64,000 nt of DNA, from contig OY754473.1 of the NCBI GenBank assembly GCA_963575645.1, forward strand, positions 558,001 to 622,000, given 5' to 3'. The notes under the pieces are model-generated. The model ran no database searches. It was not told where the DNA came from and saw only the letters and a program-made list of their open reading frames with translations. This stretch comes from Xanthostigma xanthostigma. Taxonomy: Eukaryota > Arthropoda > Insecta > Raphidioptera > Raphidiidae. Both the position numbers and the translations under genes were made by a program. This document shows positions 32,592 through 44,487 of the stretch, piece after piece (position 1 is the stretch's first letter; each line of letters opens with the position of its first letter).

Positions 32592-32880
32592 ATGGATGTA
32601 TTTAAAGCACCTAAAAGTTTAATAATTGATGAAAATATACATAATAACTGGAAGAAGTTTATTCAAAGTTTAAATATATTTCTAACGGTAACTGGAAAGA
32701 AAAATGAAGGCCGCAATCTTGCTAAATGTGATTGGAGAAGACGCGTTGGATTTATTTAATTCTTTCAATTTAGCAACTGAAGACCAAAAGGACTTTAACA
32801 AAGTAATAGAAGCCTTTGAAGAATATATAAAGCCAAAACAAAATATAATTTATGAAAGATTTCTTTTTTATAATAAGACA
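32592..32880 (+). pseudogene. Gypsy gag N-terminal fragment
   Basis: MDVFKAPKSLIIDENIHNNW, KKFIQSLNIFLTVTG, then after a frameshift MKAAILLNVIGEDALDLFNS and EEYIKPKQNIIYERFLFY. This is the start of a Gypsy-type gag. It ends near 32880. Confidence 0.7.
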
Positions 32881-33023
32881 TTTATATTTAAAACATGTTT
32901 TAAAAACGTCTTATATGAATATCTGATTTATTAATGATTTAGAAATTTACAGAATTAATGTTGAACTTACAATTATGCAATTATGTCAGTTACTTAATCT
33001 CTACTTAAAGGTAGGTATACAAC

Positions 33024-33352
33024 ATCTCCCCTTTTCTTATATTAAATTTTAAACAAAAAAATAAATGTTTCAAAATTAAATAAATTAAGGTCTTCTAATA
33101 ATACGACCAGAACGAGTGGTGTAATGATTGTTTGATTTAACTGTATCGTTGTTAATATTAGTATTACTGAGAGAAGGCTTTATATGAAAACTGGTTCGTC
33201 TAAATAATTTGTTTTTAATGTTTTTGACGACATAGGATCTCGGAGTTCGATCCTTACCGACAATTGTTGCTGGTTCCCAATATTTACCATTTCGTATTAA
33301 TATTTTTTGATATTTTTTATATTCGATAAGTTTTCTTGGGTATTTAGCTCCC
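33024..33352 (-). pseudogene. Gypsy integrase C-terminus, polypurine tract and LTR start
   Basis: The minus-strand reading IRNGKYWEPATIVGKDRTPR, SYVVKNIKNKLFRRTSFHIK and TTRSGRIIRRP ends at a stop at 33085, as at the end of Gypsy integrases. Then a purine tract, AGAAAAGGGGAGA, is followed by TGTTGTATACC at 33024, the likely 5' base of an LTR running leftward. The ORF's first 45 codons (to 33477) look unrelated. Confidence 0.7.
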
Positions 33353-33591
33353 GGAGAAAAATGGTATAAATTGTTCTGAGCCCGCAATGAAAGGGTCTCA
33401 GACAGAATATACAAAACTCTGACACGCTCTGGATCTCGTTCAGGATTCGTACAGTTGGTTAAAGAAAAAAATCCCAACGTAATTACTATTCACTATTTTA
33501 TACACCGTCAAACACTTTCAAACGAACTCTATGACGTCTTAAAATTATGCATTAAAATTGTAAATTATGTTAAAAAGAGTAAAAATGATTC

Positions 33592-34266
33592 GTGAAAGAT
33601 TTGAAATTGTTCATGCAAAGTCGTTATCAACTTCCAATTGATGTAAATTGGGATGCTGCAAATGAATCACCTGAATGTAAGAAATCATTTCCATACAGGG
33701 AAGCCGTTGGAAATTTAATGTATCTACAAGTCGTTACTAGACCTGACATAGCCTTCGCAGTCAACGACGCATCAAGGGCATTGGACAAACCAACAGAAAT
33801 GCACATACAGTTAGTGAAGAGAATTTTTTGTTATATTAAGGGCACTCAAGACTTAGGTTAACTCTACAAAAAGAAAGGTAAACTGGAAGCCTACAGTGAT
33901 GCAGATTTTGCAGGAGATGAATCTACAAGAAAATTGACAACGGGTGTTGTGTGCAAATTTGGAAATGCAGTTATGTCATGGCAAAGTAAAAAACAAAAAT
34001 GTGGCGCGCAATCTACAACAGAAGCTGAATATGTAAGTGTAGCAAGTGCGTCAAAAGATGTGGTATGGTTAACGCGCTTAATAAATGAAATTAGTGTTAG
34101 TGGCATAAATAAATGCATATCGTTGTATGTTGATAATGTAAGTGCCATTAAACTTATTAAAAATCCCGAATTTCATCAACGCACTAAACATATAGATGTA
34201 ATAGACGGAGAGCTAGCTATGGAAATAGGTTTGCAATTTATAGAGCAACGTAATCCCTCTCGTTAG
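33592..34266 (+). pseudogene. Copia reverse transcriptase end and RNase H
   Basis: YREAVGNLMYLQVVTRPDIA is the RT end; after one in-frame stop (33859) come the RNase H residues: AYSDADFAGD (Asp), STTEAEYVSVASASKDVVWL (Glu) and LYVDNVSAIKLIKNPEFHQR (Asp), then TKHIDV. The reading ends abruptly as IEQRNPSR at 34266, next to the start of the inverted-repeat unit. Confidence 0.85.
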
Positions 34267-34321
34267 TGTGCCATACTATCATTATTAATTAATTCATGGC
34301 GCCTGGTAGCTGTTCAGCGGT

Positions 34322-34512
34322 GGGTGTGAGAGTGGATGGGCAACAAAGGGGTTGTAAAATCAATTGAAGGTGTGCAATTTATAGAGCTCTGTGTTTGTGT
34401 GATATTATAGCTAATTATGTATTTAATTCGAATATAACATTGCCAGGCGTTTTAATTGGGGGAAAAGTAGTGCCAGGTAACATCCAAGGTGCGGGAAAAA
34501 GTGCCAAAGTCA
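34322..34512. repeat. Left terminal inverted repeat of the EADT unit
   Basis: Contains CAACAAAGGGGTTGTAAAAT, TTATAGAGCTCTGTGTTTG and two GTGCCAGG/TGCCAGGCG words. Matches 37763-37570 inverted, about 95 percent by eye. Confidence 0.85.
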
Positions 34513-34795
34513 CATTTCCAAAAAAATTCTCCAAATGGTGACCAGATTCAACGCGACAATGATTTATGTTGTTTTTGATCGATACTTTTCGCCGTCCATC
34601 AAAGACAATGAACATGAAAGACGATATGCGTGTCAAAATCACGCCTAGGTTATTATCGGGACCAAATCAAACAAGGCCTGCTGATTTTAGTAAAGAGCTG
34701 CGAAATAGTTCTTTTAAAGAAGCGCTAGTACGCTTTTTAATCGAACACTGGGCGAACGATGAAATGGCATCTTTCATCGGAAAAAAAATCATATA

Positions 34796-36439
34796 CGCTA
34801 TCGGACAAAAGTAAAGCAACACTTTCAAAAAATGAAATAATCCCGATTTTATAATATTTAATGCACGATATCGTAATTAAATACATTGTGTCTTAAATAT
34901 CAAAGTAGGCTGCTTTCATCGGCGCCAATAGGTTTTTCCAACAATCAAAACAAATGAACTGATATTGAAGTTATCTGTCAAATACAGTATTGTAATGCGT
35001 CAAAAGTAAAGCAACATTTTAATATTTTCCTAAAAAAGAAAGGTTTTAGTGAAAGTAAAGCTTAAAATATTTTTGCAGAGTTAATTTTATGTTTAATTAA
35101 TATTTCTGTGCTGGATTAATCATGCCAAGAGGTATTCCAATTTCGAAAGATTTAAAGCAGAGAGTAGTGAATGCACACTTGGAAGGTACAATACAAGCCA
35201 CAATTTCAAGACGGTTTGTTTTACCCAGATACAGCGTATCCAAAATAATTTCAAGTTACAATGAAAGGGGACATTTAGAGAATCTACCGAAATCGGGAAG
35301 GCCGAGAAAAACAACAATTTGCACAGACAGACGCATTAAAAGAATTTCTCAAATCGATCCTTGGATGTCTGCACCTAGAATTATTGCTGAAATTCCCGAA
35401 ATTATGGTTATTCCACGGACAGTTCAAAGAAGGTTGGTAGACGCAAAGTTATTTAGTAGACGCCCTGCTAAAAAGCCGCTTATTTCGGCAAGAAATAGAG
35501 TGGCTAGGCTTGAATTTGCACGTCGACATTTAAATTGGACAGTAGACGAATGGAAAAAAGTTCTATTTAGCGATGAAACGCGTTATAAACTTTTCAATTC
35601 TGATGGAATGAAGCGTGTAAGACGGCCAATTAACACAAGGTTTAATCCCAAATACGTTACACCTACAGTTAAACATGGTAAAGGCTCTGTTTTCCTATGG
35701 GGTTGCTTCTCATGGAATGGGGTGGGTCCTTTAAACTTCATTAATGACACCATGGATCGATTTGTCTACAGAGATATAATGCAAAATATAATGTTGCCTT
35801 ATGCAGAGTGGGAAATGCCGTTGCGTTTTATTTTCCAACAGGATAACGATCCAAAACATTCATCACGAATTGTTCAAGAGTGGTTTCACGAAAATAACGT
35901 TCGGGTTTTGCAGTGGCCGGCACAATCCCCAGACCTTAACCCCATTGAAAATCTATGGGAAGAAGTAGAACGTGTAATTCGTACACAATTATTTCCAAAT
36001 AAACAATCATTGGTAAATAAAATCAATGAAGTTTGGACAAACCTTCCCGAAAGTACTGTTCAAAAATTGATTGCCTCAATGCCGCGACGTTGTCGGCAAG
36101 TAATAAATAATAATGGATATTCTATTAACTATTAACATAATACTTCTAGCTATTGTAATTTTTAAATATGTTTAAGGTTTTTTTATCGTAATATGTAAAA
36201 TAAAATACTGTTGCCACCATTTGTTGCTTTACTTTTGTCGCACTTCATTTCGTCGATTTTTATAATAATAAATATTTCTCTACCTTCATTTTGTTTAAAG
36301 TGTACCAAAATATTGTGAAATATTCCCAATATTGTGGGGATAATATTTCATTAAAATTAACTGGGGATCACAATCATGTAATTAATTTTTTTAAATAAAA
36401 AAAATAAAGGCACTTTGTTGCTCTACTTTTGTCCAATAG
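34796..36439 (+). mobile_element. Apparently intact Tc1 element with IR/DR ends
   Basis: TA target duplication at 34794-34795 and 36440-36441. Outer TIRs: CGCTATCGGACAAAAGTAAA and, inverted, CACTATTGGACAAAAGTAGA. Inner copies of the same transposase-site-like sequence, CAAAAGTAAAGCAACA, lie at about 34999 and inverted at about 36222, some 200 bases from each end: the IR/DR layout. It carries an uninterrupted transposase (35122-36135). Confidence 0.92.
35122..36135 (+). CDS. Tc1 transposase, full length, DD34E
   Basis: 337 codons, the normal length for Tc1. Residues 1-110 hold the paired helix-turn-helix region (ISKDLKQRVVNAHLEG, IISSYNERGHLENLPKSGRP) with a GRPRKT hook motif around 59-64. 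The catalytic residues are all present: VLFSDET (Asp151), FIFQQDNDPKH (Asp241) and SPDLNPIENLWE (Glu276), giving DD34E spacing. ATG at 35122 is the natural start (MPRGIPISKD). No stop or frameshift. It would bind the IR/DR ends and move the element into TA sites. Clean TSD and open frame point to recent, possibly continuing, mobility. Confidence 0.95.
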   Translation: MPRGIPISKDLKQRVVNAHLEGTIQATISRRFVLPRYSVSKIISSYNERGHLENLPKSGRPRKTTICTDRRIKRISQIDPWMSAPRIIAEIPEIMVIPRTVQRRLVDAKLFSRRPAKKPLISARNRVARLEFARRHLNWTVDEWKKVLFSDETRYKLFNSDGMKRVRRPINTRFNPKYVTPTVKHGKGSVFLWGCFSWNGVGPLNFINDTMDRFVYRDIMQNIMLPYAEWEMPLRFIFQQDNDPKHSSRIVQEWFHENNVRVLQWPAQSPDLNPIENLWEEVERVIRTQLFPNKQSLVNKINEVWTNLPESTVQKLIASMPRRCRQVINNNGYSINY

Positions 36440-37569
36440 TGTATGTGAATTTTGACAATGTTACTGCTACAATATTATTGAACGATCGATAGTGAACAAT
36501 TGTCGTGTAAGAGTCACGAAGAGGCGGACACCAAAATAATTTATCACGTCTGCAACATTGATTTCGAAGCTAATGTTGTTATTAGAAGCTCTGATACAGA
36601 CATTCTAGTGATAATGCTAGGGAACATGCATCACGTAAATAGTTCAGTGCGAATTTGGATGCTTGCCGGTGTTGGCAATAATTAAAGGTGCGTCGATATT
36701 ACGTCACTGTACAACAACTTAGGCCAATCACTGACGATGGCATTGCCAGGATTTCACGTTTTGACGGACTGTGATTATAATCCGGCATTCTTTAATAAAG
36801 GGAAAAACAGGCCGTTTGCTTTGTTCGAAAAGAGCGTGGAATTGCAAAAAACTTTTTCAACCCTCTGTGCTCTGGATTCATCGGAAGCAAGCGATGCTGT
36901 ATATCCAGTATTAGAGAAGTTTGTCTGCCGCATGTATGGTGACCAACAAGCTGATGACGTTAACGAGGCGAGATTAAACATTTTTAGAAAAAATTTCCAA
37001 TTCAAAGACGTCAATGAGCCATTCAGCCGTAAATTCAAAAATATTGACGCAGCGAACTTACCACCATGCAAAACAGAACTGCATCAACAATTGCGTCGAG
37101 TAAACTATATCAGCAGTGTATGGGGGAACGCTAATTTAAAAACCCCAACCCAATTGACTCCACTTGATTATGGCTGGACAGAAAACGAAGGGAAATTCGA
37201 ATTACTTTGGTTTGAGGGGGATCAATCACCAGCCTACGTAAATAATGTTATCGTTCAACCCGAACACACAGAGGAAGAAATTAATGTGACAGGTATATAT
37301 AATTTATACTTTTATGTTATGCTTTTATCGATGTATCGCAAATGATGCAACCCAACATGTTTAATAACATTAATTTATTCTTACAGATGACGATGACAAC
37401 TCAGAAGAGGACGAGTATGAATAAAAATAAGCGTGGCAGCATTAATGCTTCAGGTATACTTTATTTATTATGTAATTAACTAATTCAGAATGATATCGTT
37501 GCAAGATATTATATATTGATAACTTTTCATTCATGTTTCAGGTCACGATAAAATTTGACCCAGTAAATG

Positions 37570-37763
37570 AGACGACTTGGCACTTTTTCCCGCACCTTGG
37601 ATGTCACCTGGCACTACTTTTCCCCCAATTAAAACGCCTGGCATTATTATATTCGAATTAAATACATAATTAGCTATAATATTACACCAAACACAGAGCT
37701 CTATAAATTGCACACCTTCAATTGATTTTACAACCCCTTTGTTGCCCATCCACTCTCACACCC
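37570..37763. repeat. Right terminal inverted repeat of the EADT unit
   Basis: Reverse complement of 34322-34512, ending CACTCTCACACCC at 37763. Confidence 0.85.
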
Positions 37764-37814
37764 AGTATTTACAAAGCCCTTTATTAACAGTTTTACTTTT
37801 GACGGGAAAAAGTA

Positions 37815-37906
37815 AATATGTAAACAAAGTGTTTGCGTCGAGACAAATTAACGGAGAGTATCATACGTTATTTCCACAATTATTGGAGCATCCTAACAAA
37901 TTTGCA
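37815..37906 (+). pseudogene. Short Harbinger N-terminal fragment
   Basis: VNKVFASRQINGEYHTLFPQ then LLEHPNKF, the conserved N-terminal motif of HARBI1-like proteins, cut off by pogo sequence right after. Confidence 0.5.
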
Positions 37907-39091
37907 TTTGAGCTTCCTGTTATCTTTTTCTGGATGGTCATAGCTCGCACATTTCCCTACATATTTTGTCAGAGTTTTGTAGCCAGAATGGCATAGAACT
38001 GATTGCATTGTACCCTAATGCCACACATCTCATACAATCCATGGATGTTGCCGTATTTCACAGCGTGAAATCTGAATGGAAGAAGCAAGTTCAAGATTGG
38101 AGAATGCGGCACACAGGACAAGAGCTCAAGAAAAAAGACTTCCCCCCACTTGTTCAGCAAGTAATACAAGACATTGATCCCCGTATCATAAAGAACGGCT
38201 TTAAGAAGTGTGGTCTATTACCTTGGAATCCTCAAGCCATAAATGTGCCACTAAAGGATCAACCAGCAATATCTTTAAAGGAAGACTTGAAGGAAATTAA
38301 GACATCCCTGGAAATTGGTGAGGAGAAATTACAACAATTCAAGAGTAATAAGGGTGATTAGAATGGGTTAACTAAAGACGGATCTTTATATAAAATCTGC
38401 AAACAAAACCACGATAAACTGGAACTGGTAATAAAGTGCGCATTATTTCGTAGGCATTTACCAGTAATGTACAAAGCATTTATTTTTCAGCCATCTCAGC
38501 AACACGTTTCAGTACCTACAGAAACGTTTGAAAACATTCAAGGATCTGTACCAACACTGTCATAAGAAACTACACCTAACAAACGAACCAATTCAAATTA
38601 TGCCCAGAGTTCTACAATCGCTACTGATCCTTCTATTCCCTCACCATTTAAATTATTGAGGAACAGAGATTGAAGAACAGAGAAAAGAATGACAAAAGCA
38701 AGACGATATAGAGTCCACAACTTCAGAGTCACTATCATTTGATAATGGTGAATCTTCCCCATGGAATGAAGAATTTGACGATGACAAAAACGATGATTTG
38801 CAATTTCGACCAGATAATTTGGAAAATATAACAGGTGTTTTTCTGCTCTGTGATTTTTTGGGTGGAAAACGCAATCAAACAAAATTTGTATATCTTTGTG
38901 TGGTACAAGAAAAGAAAGCATCATATATTGAAGTCATGGGACTAAAATCCACGGACAAGGCAAAGAAAGAGTTTGTCGCAAATGAACAAGCCATATCAAC
39001 GATAATTGTGGATCAGGTGATCGATAAAATGCCTCATCCAGAAATTTTAAGCCAGGGAGAAAGGCTTAGTTATATTTTTGAACAACCGTAG
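37907..39091 (+). pseudogene. pogo/Tigger-type transposase, C-terminal half
   Basis: A frameshifted LPVIFF(L)DGH..H stretch leads into ORF 37966-38361: FCSQNGIELIALYPNATHLI, then DVAVFHSVKSEWKKQVQDWR, and FKKCGLLPWNPQAINV, the end of a DDE_1 domain. A probable intron ends at TTATTTTTCAG (about 38490). Later exonic sequence contains IPSPFKLLRNR and ORF 38798-39091 with LENITGVFLLCDFLGGKRNQ, YIEVMGLKSTDKAKKEF, HPEILSQGERLSYIFE: a small beta-rich domain found at the C-terminus of several insect pogo-like proteins. Stops occur between these parts. Confidence 0.75.
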
Positions 39092-39539
39092 GCAGTTAAA
39101 GAAATTAAAAAAAAATATATTAGTGTGTCACTTATTGGGTAAACATATTATGTCATTTATTGGTTTCTTCCACTGTTGATGTTGACATCAGAAAACATTT
39201 TTTTTTTGTAATAGTTTTCTTTATATTTAAAAATATAGTTTCGTTTAAACTTACAGTAAACTTCAAGGAATGCTCACTATTTTTCATTTTTTATTACATT
39301 AAATATTTTTCCTACAATCAACACTTATTTGGCATTTTTTTCCTATTAGTGTCATCTATTGGTGGTTTTACCTTATCTGGCAGCATCACTGACGGTGGCT
39401 CAGCAAGAGACTGTTCAAAAAGATGTTTTGGAGCTACTCTTAGCCTAAGTTTTGGGACTTTAGTTTCAACATAGTCGTTACCTGCTGCAATAAGTGCACA
39501 ATTTTTTACCAAACATGTTTCCAATATGTCGAAAAATAA
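39092..39539. other. No confident gene
   Basis: T-rich. A 124-codon minus-strand ORF (39692-39318) overlaps the pogo tail on the other strand and shows no known motif. Confidence 0.35.
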
Positions 39540-39873
39540 TGTAAATAAAAGCATATCAGAAGAATATATTTTAGATAAGTCATCTATTGCAGAAATTCCT
39601 GGTTGTTCAAAGCAAACAACCGCTTTTAAAACTACTGATATTTCTCCATTATCAAAATCGCAAGTGCAGCGGTTATTTACAAGCAAACACAAGAAATCCG
39701 AAATAATAGGCAGCTCTCCCTATAAAACCGAACTTGAAAAACAGATTGAAGTAAGAAATAAGCCAAAAATGAAAAAAACTAAACTAAGAAAGACTAAGAC
39801 AGAAACACCAAAGCCTACGACTGAAAGAATTAAAGTAGTAAGTGCAATATTTGTGCACTCACTTACAGCGTGA
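39540..39873 (+). pseudogene. pogo-type C-terminal tail, second copy
   Basis: ISPLSKSQVQRLFTSKHKKS, EIIGSSPYKTELEKQIEVRN then a lysine-rich end (KMKKTKLRKTKTETPKPTTE). The SPYK-x-ELE motif after a basic block is typical of Tigger/jerky-like C-termini. Confidence 0.55.
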
Positions 39874-42373
39874 GCTGTAAAACTCAGTTTTGTTTATTTA
39901 AGTGGCAGTTTTGTTTTTGGAAAATAAAATAAACTTTACTTTTTATGTGTCATTAAAAATCATTTAAAAGGAAACTTAAACGTGTCACTATTGAAACATA
40001 AATACAAAACTCCCATAAGAATGAAAAATAATAAGTCAAAAGCTAAGAGAGATACTAAAAATATTGGGAAAGTATAGCGGATGGCTCAGTCACCGCGAAA
40101 TATTTACAATGCACGATGACTTAACTCTAATGAAAATCAAGTCAAAGCCCGTTCGTGAATCAACCATCACTCCTCTGGCTACAAGGTACGGAAGAAAAGA
40201 TACAAGAAGCAAAAAGAAACCACTCACGTAACCATCAGATGGATCAGATAAGAGTATAAGACTGATTGTGGCAACCAATGTGCCTTCTGTCATGTTCATT
40301 TTTGTCTCCTTCAGAGCTTAGCTTGTAGCGACCATTAATTTTTGATGTATCTATTTTTTATATGAAGGTGTTCACTTTCAATCTAGTTTGTAAAGTAAGA
40401 AAATACCATAGGAATCCAATTACTCCAAAAATCCGCGTAGCTGGGTTACCAATTCGTGTTAATTAAATGTCGAATAGTGTAAAACTGCAGTTCAGTTACC
40501 CACATTCACCTTATGGTACAAAAAAACTTGATTTTGAATAAAATGTTAGTTAAAGCGTTTTTCGTTATGACGACAGCATACTCGTGTAACTTATTAATGG
40601 AATCAGTTTTCCATTAGACTTCGATCCCAATTTTTCCATCCAAACATCCAATTAAAAATCTGACAAACCAAAACCATAACCCTAAACCGAATTTAGGTAC
40701 TCTTGAAAACGAAGCCAATAACAGAATCCAAATGAATTTCGGTTTCGATCTGTGTCAAAAATACTAATCCCTGGTATTTCTGAAAGCGCCCTGCTATTTT
40801 GCAGGGCCTGCGGGGGCGCTATTTACACCACTGTGTATTGTGATATTAATCTAAATATATATTGTTTGCAACAAAAAAATATATTTTTAAGTATTCGTAT
40901 TCCGGCAGACGCTATTTTTAGTTTGATGTGGTTTTGGGCTCAAAAGCTCTAGAAAACAAGATATGCCTACACAACGAACAAAGTGAATAACGAGCATTGT
41001 CTTGAAACGGAACTTGTCCTCAATTCAAAAAGTAGCTACCTATCGTGTATCTACTACACAAGCCAAAGATCAACGATGATTTTCAAAACAAATATATAAG
41101 TCGTCATTACAATACAGAATCATCGAATGCGGAAAAAAGTTTTTTTTTTTCATTTTCACCAGTTGACAATTGTTTATGGGGAGCAGCAGTGAACTAGCGA
41201 AAATAGAAAAAAGCGTTTTTTCACATTCGACAGTTCTGAATTCCATCGACAATGTCTCCATTCTGGTTTTTGTAAACGAATAATTTATATTAGTGAAAGT
41301 CCGAAGTGGATTTCTCAGTTAGACCAGCCATGTTCGCCACTTCTAGAAATTATGTTTGCCCGAAAACAACAGACACAAAGCAATCTCGAGCTTTGCACGC
41401 GTAGTTGTTCCGAACATTGACAAGTGAATCCTAGGAGGACCCGCATTTCGATTCTGCAACAAAAGAAAGTTATGTTAAAATAATTGATAAAATTTTGCGT
41501 TACAAATCTAGGTTTTTTTAAAACATTTTTTTTGTGAATTTTTATTAACTGCGGGCATTTCTCTTAACAATCGGTTCATCTAAAAATTTACCAAATAATC
41601 CAGGTGTATAACAAGTAGAATTTTACCCACATTAATGCCTAGATAGGTATTTATTCGTTTAATTATAAGGTCGTTGTTTTTAAATAATTCAATAACTATA
41701 ACATGCTTCAAGCCAGAAGTCAAATTTGTCAAAGCGTTGCCCATTATATTCCAATGTAAATAAAACTGCTAACAATTTTTCTGTCGGGATTCAAATCCAA
41801 AAATAACAGAATATAAATGCTCACTATCGTTGCACGAAGTTCTAACAGCAAGAAAAATACATAGCCTGAAATTTACACTTCTTAAGTAGGGGCAAATTCT
41901 TAGGCGTTTTGTACATAATGTATGGGAACTTTAGCGTCATAATAATTTCTAATATTATACATACCAATATAGACATGTAGATTGCAATAAATAATAATCA
42001 CATAGAAGCAGCTAATTAAAAATATTTTCGTTTCTTCAATTCACTATTTAACAAAATGCCATCACACTATTTAATTAGCTATACAAATTTGAAGTTTGAC
42101 GTTTGTACTTTGAAAAATTCAAGGCGTCTCTTCCATAGACAAGTACATCCATTCTCTTGTTTGGTCTTTTCTAGAAATAACGAGCTACCAATGTTCTGCT
42201 TGAATACGTTGGTAACAGATAATCAAGATTGTGACATAAGGAGAATTGCGAATTTAGGAGGAAATAATTTCTAGTTTTTTTTCTATGATTATTTTTACAA
42301 AAATATACAGATGTATCCAGATGTATCACAGAAAACCATCAGAAAACCGTACATAGGAAAACTACATTTTTAC
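39874..42373. other. 2.5-kb gene-poor stretch
   Basis: No ORF with recognisable content. A GAATTTCGGTTTCG-like word near 40735 recurs near 44222, hinting at a dispersed repeat. 40810-40900 has a short GC-rich patch in AT-rich DNA. Confidence 0.35.
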
Positions 42374-42482
42374 TTATTCGTCGCTTTCGATTATGGAACG
42401 CACCTTAGAACTATTGGTAATAGTTACTTTAGTAATAGTTAAGGTGCGTTCTAAATTTGCCATAATCGAAAGCGACGAATAA
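42374..42482. repeat. Fold-back repeat
   Basis: TTATTCGTCGCTTTCGATTA at 42374 is repeated inverted ending at 42482, and ACGCACCTTA pairs with TAAGGTGCGT. The right arm has an extra CTAAATTTG not in the left arm. Loop about 30 bases. Confidence 0.8.
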
Positions 42483-44487
42483 TTAAATTTTTACCAATAA
42501 CAATAGCTAATGATGAATAATTAGAAAAATCAGTTAAAATAATTCTTAATACTTATTAAACGAATTTATCCCTATATTATTAAACTAGCTAATCTTGTAT
42601 CTACCTACGTACCTACCTATGTTATGTCCCTAAATATTTTCTCGAAAACGTCCCTAACGATTTGGATGAAATTTACTCAAAAAGGGATTTTGGGGGGCAA
42701 AAAATCGTTTTAGCTAAGTCTCATCTCTCGAAAAAATCGTTTTCTTACAAATTTTATAAAGATCAATTTTTTGACATATGAAAATACTTAAATATTTAAC
42801 TTTCCGAGCAAAGTTCGGTCACCCAGGTACTTTTTATTAATGAAACAAGTTTTTATTGAGACATTACTAACAATTTGCATTTGTTACTGTAGGTATACGT
42901 AACGACCTCTGAATAGAGGGCAAAGCCTGACAAGGCCTTGTCTAAGGGGCAAAGCAATGTCTGATCTTAACTAATTTGTACTGTGTACTTTTCCCAATGT
43001 ACGGTTTTCTGTGCTACATCTTGTATAACACATTTATGCAGAATTAGTCTCTAACAATTCTATTTCTCTGCAATTCCAGTCATAAAATTGGTTGTAAATA
43101 TATTCAATATTCTTTCATCTTCCAATAGCAATTTATATTCGGATTATTATTATTTTTTTATTTCTTAGTATCCGAATAGTCCTGTCCATATTGAAACAAA
43201 ATGACTAAATATTGTTATACAGAAAATAAGATAAAAAAAAAAAAAACAGAAAATGTTGTAAACAGATATTATATTTTTATTAAAACCTAAAAAATATATA
43301 AATATGAGAATACCAAAAAAAGATTAAAAAATCGGTTATGGAATAAATGATAATCGGTATGAGCAAGAATAGAATGATTCCATGTCCATTACGAGCATTG
43401 ACGACAGTTTGTCATTTATAAAATCCCAACGAACTTTCAATGTACAAAAATTCAATCTGAAAATAAATAGAAAAACAATTATTAATATCACCAGAAAAGA
43501 GAAAAAATTTAAATGGGTCATATGCATGTGTATTTTTTTATATTTTTAATAGATTATTTAGTCAACCATAATAGGGAAAAAAATTGATAATCATTTAAAA
43601 ATGTAATATTATCATAAGAAAAAAATATTAAATTTCACAATTATAAATAGACAGTTTAAACAATCGGCCATGTGACGTCATGATATACGATGCATGCCAA
43701 CCTTGATGTCAAATTGTCAATGTTCTAAATGAAGTTTATTTGTTGTTTTCTCTAAATACTGACATAATCTTACTGTGAGACGACACAGTCGCAATGGAAA
43801 CTGTTATTGATATATACTCTGACGTCACGCTGCGTTTTGAAAATTCGAAAATAGCGCGTATTTTCTACATTTCTTTTTTATTATTTGTATTTTTTTCAGT
43901 GATTAGATTAATAAAATAACCATTACGATATGATCAGAGACTAAAATATATTTCCATTGGAGTCTCATGCATATGACCTATTATCACAACCTTGAAATTT
44001 GAATGAGAAGAATGTGTCAGATTCCAGGGCCACTTCTTACAGTCCACTCATCCAAATTTTACAACCCTTAAGCTTAATTTCAACCATCGCGGTAAATGTA
44101 CTTTCATCCATATCTTTCACTAGTCAATCGTGTACAATGTATTCTCAATCATAGATCTACGCCAATAATAAACTAAATTATTGTCTGATCGAACCTAGTT
44201 TTTTTTCATGACCGAAACTGAATTTCGGTTTCTGTTTTAGCTTCGGCCCAAACCGAAATTTACTTGGAAACCAATTCTAGTGAATATTTTTTAAGCTTTT
44301 GTTCATTGTAGTTGTTGCAAATAATGTGTTTGTGTTCATGGAAGCGATTATTTTATAAATGAAAAGTTTAGTAATCTAAAAAAAACTAAATATGTATTCT
44401 ATTCAATATGACTGCACTACGCCAATCGCTCCCTAATGCCGAACGGAACCTCACGAACCTAGTTTAGCGGGATATTCAAACTCATAA
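42483..44487. other. 2-kb gene-poor stretch
   Basis: No gene seen. 42620-42720 (CGTCCCTAACGATTTGGATG and on) reads like a dispersed insect repeat. Confidence 0.35.

Larger units (their letters stand above)
34566..37424 (+). pseudogene. EADT...DTDVLV...GCD family protein (PIN/XPG-like fold suspected), split by Tc1
   Basis: Part 1 (34566-34795) reads LIDTFRRPSKTMNMKDDMRV and EALVRFLIEHWANDEMASFI. Removing the Tc1 element and one TA joins it to part 2 (36441 on), which after small indels reads SHEEADTKIIYHVCNIDFEA, VVIRSSDTDILVIMLGNM, then an in-frame stop and ALPGFHVLTDCDYNPAFFNK and GKNRPFALFEKSVELQKTF. A 94-base intron (37293-37386, GTATAT...ACAG) leads to a final acidic exon, DDDDNSEEDEYE. 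This protein family is widespread and repetitive in animal genomes. Conserved acidic EADT and DTD motifs recall PIN/XPG-like nucleases; that is inference. Function unknown. Confidence 0.65.
34322..37763 (+). mobile_element. Unit with about 190-bp terminal inverted repeats carrying an EADT-family gene
   Basis: 34322-34512 and 37763-37570 are near-identical inverted repeats beginning GGGTGTGAGAGTGGATGGGC. Enclosed are one gene (34566-37424) and an intact Tc1 element inserted in that gene. I see no target duplication. The layout is that of a DNA transposon whose TIRs flank a non-canonical ORF, but an inverted pair of dispersed repeats is an alternative. Confidence 0.5.

Noticed and set aside
39318..39692. 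124-codon minus-strand ORF
   Set aside because: Overlaps a better-supported pogo tail on the plus strand and has no recognised motif.
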